64,000 nt of DNA from the NCBI RefSeq assembly GCF_050624435.1, contig NC_134538.1:128446937-128510936 (forward strand). The letters are read 5' to 3'. The translations under genes and the position numbers were made by a program. Every line of letters begins with the position of its first letter. The first letter of the stretch is position 1. Shown piece after piece: positions 35,630 through 46,252 of this stretch. This stretch comes from Tenrec ecaudatus (taxonomy: Eukaryota > Chordata > Mammalia > Afrosoricida > Tenrecidae). The notes beneath the pieces are model-generated. The model was not told where the DNA came from. It worked only from the letters and a program-made list of their open reading frames with translations, and made no database searches.

Positions 35630-35845
35630 AGGAAGGATTCCGGGCAGCTAAGACACGTGGGTGCCAACCAAAAGGCTGGATGGCGCTGGGAAACCACCTC
35701 TTCTCCGTGGGAGGAAGAGATCATTGTCTGCTTCCAAGAAGCTTTACAGCCTTGTTCATCCAATTGGGGGAGTTCTGCTTTGTCTAGTATGGTTGCTTTG
35801 GCTCAGAATTGACTCACTGTGCCAAGGGGTTTGGTTTGGGATTTT
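35630..35845 (+). mobile_element. AfroSINE
   Basis: 'ctaagacacgtgggtgcca', 'accaaaaggctggatggcgc', 'aagctttacagccttgttca', tail 'tcagaattgactcactgtgc' and a GGTTTGGTTTGGG end. Complete but diverged. Confidence 0.8.
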
Positions 35846-36424
35846 GGGTGAAGAGGAAATACGCCATCTTCTCTTTTTTCCTTTTCCAACATTTGTTTAT
35901 TAATAATTTTTATTTCTCTAATATGTTAGTAATTTTTCCTCTGTATTTTGAATCAATATGTCTCTTCAATTTCTACAGTATTATATGGATAAAGTGGCAT
36001 TCCAACTGACCTGTCAAAGGGCCCTGCCTCCGTTTCCCTGCACATAGCATTGGTTGTGCTTGTCACCAAAGTCTCCTGTGTAGTCTTCCACGGGTTGTAA
36101 TAAAGTAAACTCTTTTTCATCACCCTCTGCCAACTGTCCAAATTATTTAGTATTTTACTTTGATTAATAGTTGAACCCTGGTTCTTATGCACAACTTTTT
36201 GCTCCCCTTTGGGTTTTTTCAGATTTTTCTTTTTCCTTAGTCAACTATAGCACATCCCTTCAGGCTAGGGTTAAGATGCTCCAGCCCTTTAATCCGATGC
36301 TTTAGGTAATCACAATACCATCCATATTTTTTCTCTGTTTTTTTTTCTAATAAGAAAATAAATATTTTCTAAGAAACTTTATCCGTTCTCTTCCTAGGAT
36401 TTCTTTATTCTATTTGGTTGTTGT

Positions 36425-36560
36425 TGTTTTTGTACAGAATATACATAATAAAATATACACTGGCAGTTTCTACATGTATAATTTAGTGTGACATTTATTA
36501 CATCCTTTGAGTTGTGTAGGCATTCACACTGTTAAGATTTCCTTTCCCTTTAATGTATTC
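36425..36560. mobile_element. possible L1 3'-UTR fragment
   Basis: 'gaatatacataataaaatat' followed by 'tgtataatttagtgtgacat' resembles a stretch common in mammalian L1M 3' ends. Weak. Confidence 0.3.
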
Positions 36561-36854
36561 CTGGGAATTATTCTGGTTCCCAGGACATCTTTTTGATTTC
36601 CTCCCCCAGGAAAAGGTCTTGAGACAAACATTTTTTGTCGCTTTCCTAAAATTTCTTAATCTTTCATCAAATTTGACAGATGTCCAAACTATAGAGAGAA
36701 ATACAGATTTAAAATTGTTTTTCTTAAAATATTGAAAGTATTATTCAATTGTTTATTGTCATCAAGTATTCTGTGATCTAATGATAATCTGATACTTGCA
36801 TATGAAAGGGAAACTCCACTCTTATGAGAAATTGCTTGAATGTTTAAAAAATTT

Positions 36855-37835
36855 TTTTTAAAACATTTTATTAGGGGCTCATACAACTCTTATCACAATC
36901 CATACATACATCGATTGTGTAAAGCACATCTGTACATTCATTGCCCCCGTCATTCTCAAAACATTTGCCCTCCACTTAAGCCCTTGGCATCAGGTCCTCT
37001 TTTTTTCTCCCTCCCTCCCCGCTCTCTCGTCCCTCATGAGCCCTTGATAATTTATAAATTATTATTTTGTCACATCTTGCCCTGTCTGATGTCTCCCTTC
37101 ACCCCCCTTTTCTGTTGTCTGTCCCCCAGGGAGTAGGTCCCATGTAAAACCTTGTAATCGGTTCCCTCTTTCCAACCCACTCTCCCTCTACCCTCCCAGT
37201 ATTGCCATTCACGCCCCTGGTCCTGAAGGTATCATCCGCCATGGATTCACTATGTTTCCAGTTCCTATCTGTACCAGTGTACATCCTCTGGTCTAGCCAG
37301 ATATTGCAAGGTAGAATTCGAATCATGAGAATGGGATTGGGGGGGGGTGCGGGGGGGAAGCATTTTAGGACGTAGAAGAAAGTTGTATTTTTCATCAGTG
37401 CTATGGTGCTATATTGCACCTTGACTGACTCATCTCCTCCCCTATACCCCGCTGCAAGGGGATTTCCAGTGGCCTACAAATGGGTTTTGGGTCTCCACTC
37501 TGCACTTCTCCCCTTCATTTACTATGGTAAGATTTTTTTTTTGTTCTGATGATGAGTTATACCTGATCCCTTCAACACCTCGTGATAGCACAGGCTGGTG
37601 TGGTCTTCCATGTGGGCTTTGTTGCTTCTGAGCTAGATGGACGCTTGTTTACCTTCAAGCCTTTAAGACCCCAGACACTGTATACCTTTTGATAGCTGGC
37701 CACCATCTGCTTCCTTCACCACATTTGTTTATGCACCCGTTTGTCCTCAGGGATCCTATCATGGAGGTGTGCACCCAATGATATGATTTTTTTTCTTTGA
37801 TGCCTGATAACTGATCCCTTTGGAACCTTAAATTC
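36855..37835 (-). mobile_element. 2.1-kb retroposon family, copy E (5'-truncated, duplicated-module type)
   Basis: The T-rich run and 'attttattaggggctcat' at 36865 are the reversed A-tail and AATAAA end. It continues through 'aatttataaattattatttt' (37058), 'gcaaggtagaattcg' and 'aagcctttaagacccc' (37658) and enters a second module start at 37740-37835 before stopping. Its 3' end has the 'gtgctttacacaat' wording. Confidence 0.88.
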
Positions 37836-38285
37836 CCCGTGGATTATTTTAAGATAGATTTTTAAAATGTTCTCTTATTCAATTCATATGTAACCTTTCA
37901 ATATGATTTTTTGTAACATTCTTCAGTTTGGGGAACATTTTTTTCTTATCATTGCTCTACTTTCTTCCCTTTCATGTCTCTATTTTCTATTTTTTGACTG
38001 AAGAATGTTGAATGGATGTTGGATCTACCAAATTGAGCCTCTACATCTCTTAATTTTGACTCATGTACTGTCAATTTTATATCTTTTCAATTTCATGTTT
38101 AAGCTCTCCTACATTATTATTAATTTTAAAATGACAATCATATCTAATAACTCTGTATAACTCTTGGATATCCTAAATTTTTATTTATATTGACATATGT
38201 AAAACTTATATTTTTTTGCATTTTTACCAGTATTGTTTGGCCCATATAGAAAGAAACAAGCCAGAAGCTGAGGTTATATTGTGCA
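37836..38285. other. AT-rich unassigned sequence
   Basis: No recognised feature. Confidence 0.5.
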
Positions 38286-38289
38286 TTAT

Positions 38290-38475
38290 ATGTTGTACTG
38301 ATAACTGCAAAATCAGACTCCCCTGGCCACCCTGAGGGAGAAGGACGAAACCTTCTACTCCTATAAAAATTTACAGTCTTGGAATTCCGCAGGACGCTGT
38401 TGTACTCTGTCCTGTATGGTTGCTATGAATTGGAATTGACTTGATAGCAGTGAGTTCAGTTTTGGTTTGTGGATT
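38290..38475 (+). mobile_element. AfroSINE (head lost)
   Basis: 'tctactcctataaaaattta', 'ctctgtcctgtatggttgct', and 'gaattgacttgatagcagtg' tail followed by 'tttggttt'. Confidence 0.85.
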
Positions 38476-38547
38476 CTCTCCTCTTTCCCAAGGACAGTTC
38501 AGCTTATTTTGTTGGATTTAAAAAAGATCTTTCTATGACATTCAAAA

Positions 38548-38735
38548 GTCACTGCCATCAAGTCGATTTCTTAGGGACTTTATAAGACGTGGTAAAATTG
38601 CCTCCCGTGAGTTTCTGAGAGTGTATGTCTTTAAGGGAGTAGAAAGCTTCCTCTTTCTCTGATGGATAGCTGGTAGTTTCAAACTGCTGTCTTGGTGTTA
38701 GCAGCCCAATGCATAACCACTACACCACATCTCGC
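38548..38735 (-). mobile_element. AfroSINE
   Basis: 'actgccatcaagtcgatttc' starts the reversed tail; 'ggtgttagcagcccaatgca' and 'taaccactacaccaca' are the reversed tRNA-like head. With the plus-strand copy 75 bp to the left it forms an inverted pair. Confidence 0.85.
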
Positions 38736-38737
38736 GT

Positions 38738-38965
38738 ATTTAGACATGTTGTCAGAAATGACCAGTCTCTGGAGAAGGACATCACATTTGGTGAATTAGA
38801 AGGCCAGTGAGCGGAAGACACTCAGCAAGATGGATTGACACGACTGCAACCGTGCAATCACACCTAGGAATGATTATGAAGATTGTGTTGTACTGGGCAG
38901 TCGTTTCCTTCTACTGAGTATAGAGTTGCAATGGGTTGGAAAAAACTCTAAGTTGGCCCTTACAA
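38738..38965 (+). mobile_element. RTE LINE 3'-end fragment
   Basis: 'gacatgttgtcagaaatgac', 'gtctctggagaaggacatca', 'aagatggattgacacgac' and a final 'aatgggttggaaaaaact' in the RTE order. It begins directly at the edge of the inverted AfroSINE. Confidence 0.85.
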
Positions 38966-39194
38966 CAACAGCTATGGTATTCAATTTTTCTTTTCTTGAT
39001 TTTTCTAATCTGCCTGTAATAGGTTTCTGTATAGTAGATTTAAATTGAGTATTATATTTTGATAAAACCCAATAAGTCAAAAAGTATCATGACTAGACTT
39101 CCACTTCAAATATGTGTGGCTCTCTTCCAAACAAACTGTGTTTAAACATGTCTCTCTGATGAGTGGATGGCTTATGATAGGTATTCTTAGTATC

Positions 39195-39790
39195 ACACCT
39201 CTCTTTGTTTCATTAGGCAACACTCAAAAGAAAAATGGCCCAGTCAAGACAGTGGCTCTCAAGGGGACCAGCTGGACAAGATACAGAGGTCAGATCAGAA
39301 GGGTATGTTTATTGTTCTTTGGGATCCCCAAAGGGTAATCTTAGTATATGTTCTTAAAGAGTGCAAGATTATCACAGGGCTTATTATGGAGAAGTTTTTT
39401 TTAAAAATTGAAAATTGCATTGATGAGAAAAAGAGTCAGGAACTTTGTGAGAAGAAATTATTTTCCATCACGACCTGTTCATTTTTTGAAAGTAGAAAGA
39501 GCTGGCCTATGAACATTTTGGTGAGAGTAAGGCACTTATCTCATCCACCCTACAGCCTTGATATTGATCCTTCAGACTTTTCCCCTCCAAAACATAAAGA
39601 ACCTTAAAACACACACACAATTTGTGATCACTGAGATGTGAAAACTACTAGTGTGATGTGGTGTACATGGAAGCGTGTGGAGTTCTTCAGGAAAAGCATA
39701 AAGAAACCTGGCATTTAGAAATGTATACATCTCAGAGAGTGTATAGATCTAGGAAGTACATAGATCTGAGGATATATTGAGAAGCAATAG
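39195..39790 (+). mobile_element. mariner transposase relic
   Basis: The frame 39305-39607 translates with LSHPPYSLDIDPSDF, the degenerate form of the mariner HPPYSPDLAPSD catalytic block, preceded in another frame by SSQWLSRG and a VFxDxQG-like stretch (GYVYCSLGSPKG). The third catalytic Asp (PSDF) is retained. Frameshifts and stops make it non-functional. Termini not identified. Confidence 0.7.
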
Positions 39791-41090
39791 TTTGCATTTT
39801 GAAATTTTGGTTTACTAAAGGTTTTTTGTGATTTTACAGCAGTACTTTTGGACTTATCCTCATATAGGTGTTGCAATTCCCTCTATTATGTAGATCTGTT
39901 AATGTATCATGCGTCTCCTTGAATACAGAGATTGAATGGTAAGCATGGGTAAGTGTGCTGCCATGCTCTATAGGGTATAAAAGGCAAATAGAATCCTTTT
40001 TAAAATTAAATTTAAAATATATATATATTCAGTTGGAATAATCTTAAGAGGAAACTGCATTCTCTCTAATTTCTCATTATTTATACAATCACCTCCCAAT
40101 TATATACAGAAATGCATACTCACTTTGAAATGAACAGCTTTCAACATACTCTCAGACACAAAATGGCTCTTAGAAATTCCTTAAAAGGAACCTTCTGATT
40201 TTTGGCTATTTCCTACTTTTATTCTCTAGAAATGCCTCTCTAATTTTGGAACTTTTCCTTAAAAAAAAGAGTTTTTTATTTTTTATATTAATGTTTGTAC
40301 AATTTCCCCCATACCTGTACTTAGCCAATGTTTCAATTGTCTGTACATTGTGCCATGCCTCTTATTTTATGCTCTTCCAAGATTTGTAAAAGATTTACAT
40401 CCAATGGTAGATAGTGTCCCTCTTTCAATGGTACCCTGGATTTCTTTGTTTTTGTACTTTTTTACTAACTGACATGGGATTTCAATAAAGTTGCATATTT
40501 GTTCTAATTTGGTCATTCCTTAACTAGAGTCTATATTAGTTAGAAAACGAGGAGATTTAATTAAATGGATACTTAATAGGTAATAGGTAATACATCTCAA
40601 ATATCAAATGACTTGGTCATTGTTGAATCTCTGCCAGTTGATTGTATTTCCTGATACTAACTTTTGTTTTAGGTATTGTTTGATATATTTTTAAATTATA
40701 TCCATATATTTTGGATACTGATAAGGGATACATCTGTGTTTCTTCAAAATTAGATTTAAAATTCTCTCTTAAAAGAAAGACTGATCAATTGTTAACATCT
40801 CTTCCCCTTAAATGAGCTTGCATTATCATTAAGCCATTTCACAAAGCCTTTCCTGAGATTCATGGTTGTGTGTCATATAATATGGAAAATTGCTAATGTC
40901 TTTAAGACATATGGTCATGCATCATAGATAACATTTAATTCAAAGCATTTCCTTATTTTAAACATGACACGTTATGTATCACGAGATGTATTTCTTTTGG
41001 AAGCACTTTGATTTTGTTAATGCTATTAGATTCTGATGCTGATTTTAATATGGACAAGCTTGTTAGGGATGAGAAATACTGCATACTACT
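39791..41090. other. unassigned AT-rich sequence
   Basis: No recognised gene or repeat. Confidence 0.5.
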
Positions 41091-41092
41091 GT

Positions 41093-41225
41093 TGTGAGGT
41101 GCCATTTCATAACTCTGATTCATAGTGACCTGATGTATAAGAGGACAAAGCATTGCATGGTCCTACACTATTTTCAGCATGGTCACTGGTTTGTTCATTG
41201 TTTGGGCTATTGTGTAAATCTACCT
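41093..41225 (-). mobile_element. RTE LINE 3'-end fragment
   Basis: 'tgaggtgccatttcataact' and 'ctgattcatagtgacctgat', then 'acaaagcattgcatggtcct' are the reversed RTE tail (compare 54.08-54.13 kb). Confidence 0.6.
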
Positions 41226-41960
41226 TATTGAGAATTCTCCTGATTTTCATTGACTTTCTCTCTACCAAATATTATACTATTTTTTACTTATAAATTTTAT
41301 GTTCCTGAACTATCAAGTAAGTACGAAATGACAATTTGATGTCTTATTTTGCTTCAAAAGGGTCTCCTCTGTTCTTTACAATAGTGTTGTTTTTGCAATT
41401 TTGTTTCTCTGTTGAAGACCATATCCAGCTTTTTTCTCCTTGACCCTCTGTCCCAGTCCAAGTTCTTCAGTTTGACAAGTCTGCCTTAAAAATGCAACAG
41501 TCAAAGCTGCAGAACGATTGCTCCCAAGCCACCAGGAGATTGGACTTAATCAGGAAGCATTCAGAACGGCTTCTCTCCTTTAGAGGAGACCATTTCATAG
41601 GTATCGCAGACAGCACTACGTTCTGTGGCTTTAGGAAGCTTTTAGTATTCTCTCGCTTAATTTCTTTATTGAAGAAACAAAATCACAGAGCACTCTTAAA
41701 TGTCTTAACCCAAACAACAGGACTAACTAGGCAAGGCTACTGTTGACTTTTGCACGTGTGTACAATAAATTATAGGGCACACCTCTAGAATGCTTTAACA
41801 ATATCGCTCTTTGTACCTCTTCTGTGCTGTTTGGCTCTTCTCTGTAGTCAAGAGTAAATGGAAGAAGCTAGCAGTCACCATACTTAGGGTCACCCTCCTT
41901 CCTGTCCGATGACACGGATATACAATGAGATGCATGCACACCTTCCTGAGTTTGGGTTTG
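41226..41960. other. unassigned sequence
   Basis: Nothing recognised; short frames only. Confidence 0.5.
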
Positions 41961-41964
41961 TGAG

Positions 41965-42115
41965 CTTTTGGGCTTTCGCAAAGCACATTTGTACATTCGT
42001 TACCCTCATCATTCTCTAAACATTTGCTCTCCACGTAAGCCCGTGGCGTCACTCCTCATTTTCCCCTCTCCCTCCCTGTCCTTCATTAGCCCTTGATAAT
42101 TTATAAATTATTAGG
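41965..42115 (-). mobile_element. 2.1-kb retroposon family, short fragment F
   Basis: 'aaagcacatttgtacattcg' to 'gcccttgataatttataaat' matches 36.92-37.06 kb and 55.73-55.88 kb, but both the A-tail and everything further upstream are missing, so it is an internal fragment. Confidence 0.85.
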
Positions 42116-43639
42116 TTTAAAGCAAAAATAATTGTAGAATATAAAGTAATTCTCAAAATAGTGACTTGCAAAGGATTTCAGAATGACCCGGAACGATTAT
42201 AGGAATCTAGAGTCAAGTCATCATTTGTGGGAATGTAAATAATATTAAAGCAGGAATACAAATAAAAGAGGTCTGCATTAGATAATCTTTTAATTGCACT
42301 TGCTTTTAAAATTAAAACAAAGAAAATATCAGGTCAGAAAGACTGGCATCCAATACATGCTAAACCCACAACACTGGATTTTAAAGACTGCCTGACATTG
42401 ATACCCACCACCATTTGTCTATAGGCTTGTCACACTGTGGTGGCCTCCCTGTTGCTGTGATGTTGGAAGCTATGCCAATAGTATTTCAAATACCAGCAGG
42501 GTCACTCAGAGTGAATGAGCAGTTTCCAGAGTAAGAATAGACAATGAAGGAAGAACCAGCTGTCCACCTCAGAGGGACTGGCCACTGTCAACTAGAATGC
42601 TGGGTGATAATTCCATCAGTTTGAAATTCACTCAAAATATAACTGGGAGGACATCCTTCTGAAAGTGGAGTCATTCCTAATGAAGTGGATACAGTAAAAT
42701 ATTCATGACCTTCATTTGTTGTCAGGAAATGACTCAAAACGAGAACAGCTGAAGCATCCATTCATAATCAAGTTGTGGAATCTCTGAAATATGCATTGAG
42801 AAAAACTAGAAGTCCTCAAAACGGAATGTACACAAATCCATCTCATAGACATATTTGGGCTTAAATAGACTGGGGTTGGCCATTCTGAGTTGAACAATCA
42901 TGACTTCCTAGGTTGGGAATAACAAATCCAAATGGGATGACATCTCACTTATCATGATAAAGAACATTTTAAAGTCGACCTTGAAGCATAATGCTTTCTG
43001 TGGCATGGTATTATCGAGGAGCTTACAGGCTTGTCTAGTTTGCACAACTATTATTCAGATTTACACACGAGTCACGAAGGCTAGTTATGAAAAAAATTAA
43101 AACATTGTACAAAGTCTTTCAGTGTGAAATTGATCAAACATGAAAGCAGGAGCCATTAATAATTATCAGCAATTGGAATACAAAAATTAGAAACGAGGAA
43201 GAAGGATCAGTAATTAGAAAACACGGCCTCGGTGATAGGACTGAAGCTGGAGATTGCATGATAAGAGTGTTTCAAGACCGATGCTTTCTTCATTATAATA
43301 CCTTTTTTTCCAACAATTGAAACAATTATTAAAAGTATGGATTTCCCCAAGTATAATACATAGAAATCGAGTTGACCTTACATGGGAGGAGATGATGTAA
43401 ATAATCATTACCAAAAGAAGATCAGAGCATGACTGTGAAACAAGACATCAATTACTCTTCATCAAATTCATGTTGAAGAAAATGAAAGCAAGTCTATGAG
43501 AGCCAATGACCTAGAGTGTATTCCACCTGAATTTTGAGTAAATCCCAAGAGTAGACTTGATGCATTGAACAGTAATGACTGAAGATAAAATGATTTGGGA
43601 TGACATCAAGAATATCAGAAATGTGGGCCAAGGGAGAGA

Positions 43640-43885
43640 GTGGATGGCGTAATATATGAAACTAATAATAATTTATAATTTATCAGTGGTCCACAAGGGT
43701 GGGAGGGTGGGGAAGGGAGGAAAAAAGAGGAGCTGAAAATAAGGGTTCAAGCAGAGAGAAAAACTTTTGACAATAATGGTGGCATCATATGTACAAATAT
43801 ACTTGATACAATTGATTTATGGGTTGCTATAAGAGTTGTAAGAGTCCCCAATAAAATGATTTATAGATTAAAAAAAAGAAAAGCA
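43640..43885 (+). mobile_element. 2.1-kb retroposon family 3' end nested in RTE (copy G)
   Basis: 'taataatttataatttatca' then a G-rich stretch, 'agggttcaagcagagagaa', and the tail 'gagtccccaataaaatgatt' followed by AAAAAAAAG. RTE linker sequence resumes right after at 'gcagacatgaagaaagc'. About 240 bp, 5'-truncated. Confidence 0.85.
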
Positions 43886-44248
43886 GACATGAAGAAAGCA
43901 AGGTTTATTAAAAAGACTTAATAGAAAAGATTAATGTCAGAAGAGTTGAAGCAAGTGGAAGGAATGATGAAGTCAAAGAGTTGAACAGAAGATTCCAAAA
44001 CGCTTCTCAAGAAGACAGAGTGGAATGTTATAATGAAATGTGCAAAGACCTACAGTCAGAATACTCAAAGTGAAGACCATATTCAGCATATCTCACCTAA
44101 AAGAACTGAAGAAATACTCAAGGGTAAAGTTGATCAAAAGAAGGATTTCACAGGCAAATGAATGAGCAGTGCAGGAAAAATAAAAAAATGAAAGGTATAT
44201 ATAGAGTAATTGTACCAAAGAGAATGGTATAATCCATTTCAAGACATA

Positions 44249-45188
44249 GAATAAGAGGGGGCACTTAAAAGAAACTTGGATATTTTTGGGGGGGAGTAAA
44301 AGATAAGCATTTAAATATCATTTTTTATTAAACAACCTTATAACCCTCAAAGTGGTCTCCATTACACTCAGTGCATTTGTCAAATCTGCGACTCCACTCT
44401 TGGAAACATTTTTCAAACTCATTTTTTTTAGATGGCTGACAGCACTTCCTTGTTTTCTTCTTCACCTCTTCTATGTTGTGAATTTGCTGTCCTTTCCTGT
44501 TCCTCTATATTCGCACAAACAGAAAGAAGTTGCATGGAGCAAGGTCAGGTGAGTAAGGTGCATGGGACTGGAAAGGCGTGCTGTTTGTTGTTGTTGTTGT
44601 TGTTTTTTTCTTCCAAAAGCTGACACATTGAGATGACTGTGTGAGGGGTTGATTGTCCTGTTGGCAAAACCAGCCCCCGTCTGCCACAAATGCGGCCTTT
44701 TTGTTGCACACTGTTACACAACCCTTTCAAAACATTAAGTAGAAAGCTTGATTAACAGTCTGACCTGGAGGAACAAACTCCAAACGCTCTATGAGTCAAC
44801 ATTTTCATCTGTTGCGGAAGTTGACAGACATCCAGAATGAAATTTATCATAAATTGACATTTTAACATTTTGAAATGAGAAACCACTCGTACACTTGAGG
44901 TTTTTTCCCCATAAGCCTTTCTTTGTAAGCTGTGTTCAACATCAACATTTGCCGTGACATTTTTCCTGACAAAATTTCACAGCTGCATGCTGTTCTCTTA
45001 AATTGGCCATCACAAAATCAAGGTTCTATTTGAAACTGCTTTTTGTGACCAGAGAGAACCTTCCAAGATGATGCCGCTGTGTGCACTATCTCAGAGAGAG
45101 TTGCTAGATGCTCACCTAGCGGGAAAAAGGTGTACTATGAAAGCTCCGTCTAGCTGAGCTTTTTTCGTTTTCGGGGGGTGCAGCCTCC
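44249..45188 (-). mobile_element. mariner transposon, internally deleted, inserted in RTE at a TA site
   Basis: The flanks are TA at 44247-44248 and TA at 45189-45190; removing the insert joins 'aagaca-TA-tgatgaagga', which restores the RTE sequence. Minus-strand reading: near 44560 HAPYSPDLAPCNFFLF, the mariner catalytic block, and near 44340-44390 SRRFDKCTECNGDHFEG, the mariner C-terminus. The third catalytic position reads Asn (APCN) in place of Asp. At 940 bp it is shorter than a full mariner (~1.3 kb) and has frameshifts plus a (TTG)n expansion at 44583-44603. Terminal inverted repeats are weak. Confidence 0.88.
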
Positions 45189-46061
45189 TATGATGAAGGA
45201 CTAATGGTTTTGAGGGGAAATTTTCAAGATACACTGAAGACTTTAACAACAAACAAGGTTCTAGGCATTGATGGGATACCAATTGAACTCTTCCAATAAG
45301 CTAATGAAACGCTGGAAGCACTCACTTCTCTATGTCAATAAATTTGGTAGATAGCTAATTGGCCAACTGACTGGAAGAGATCAATATGCCAATAACAAAG
45401 AAATTTTAGGCCGAACAATATTATGAATATCACATACAAATAAAGTTATGCTGAAGATAATTCAACAATTGTTGCAGCAGTACATGGGAGCGACCAGACA
45501 TCCATGTTGCATTCTGCTGTAGAGGATCTCTTTGAAGTGTTGAGTACTAGGGTGTCCTTGACCGAAACTATTGCATTTCAATAGTTTGACCATGAATAAG
45601 GGTGATTGCAGAGTAATTGATGTGTTTAAATTTTTGAATTATGGTGTTGGAGCAAAATATTGAAAGAATCTTGGCTACCAGAAGAACAAGCAAATATGTC
45701 TTGGAAGAAGTTTTGTAAAAAAAATAATGAAACTTTGCCTAATGTAATTTGGACATGTTATCTGGAGAGACTAGTCCCTGGAAAAGCATATTAGGAAGTA
45801 GAGGCTCTGTAAAAAAGAGAAGACCTCAGGGAGATTGATTGGTACATTGGCTTTGACAAGGAGCTCAAATATATTAAAAATTGTGAGGATGGATCTTGTC
45901 CCAACCATGTACTTTACTTTTGTCATGAGTCTGAACAGATTCAAAGATCACCTGATGGCACAGCACCACCACCATCGATTCATGTATTTATTCTACTTCT
46001 GAATAAGAATGACGTTCAGATAAAACACATTGTATGTATATGTAGATATATCTTATCCATA

Positions 46062-46252
46062 GTAGCTTAGGTGTAATGGTGGTTAAGTGTTCAGCTTATC
46101 CCCAGTAGGTTGGTGGTTTGAATCAAACAGGAGCTTAGCAAGAGGAAGACGTGGCGGCCTAGTTCTGCGTAGAGTACAACCTGGAAGCGCTGTTGGGTGG
46201 CTCTTCTCTGTCCGATAGGCTCTCTGTAATCACCTCGGTTACAATGGGGTTG
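46062..46252 (+). mobile_element. AfroSINE (diverged)
   Basis: 'agcttaggtgtaatggtggt', 'taagtgttcagcttatcc', 'ggttggtggtttgaatc', 'ctctgtccgataggctct'. Lies 90 bp after the RTE. Confidence 0.75.

Larger units (their letters stand above)
42413..45975 (+). mobile_element. near full-span RTE LINE with two nested insertions and an internal deletion
   Basis: Runs from the RTE 5' region ('ctgttgctgtgatgttggaa', 42450) through endonuclease ('gatcaaacatgaaagcagga', 'ggaagaaggatcagtaatta'), linker (43886-44246), RT start (45191-45500) and C-terminus/3' end ('ttggacatgttatctggaga', 45751; 'cctgatggcacagcaccacc'). A 2.1-kb family 3' end (43640-43885) and a mariner (44249-45188) interrupt it. RT core sequence between about 45505 and 45515 is missing, joining the 'cagcagtacatgg' block directly to the C-terminal 'gttgcattctgctg' block. 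Stops throughout; inactive. Confidence 0.88.
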
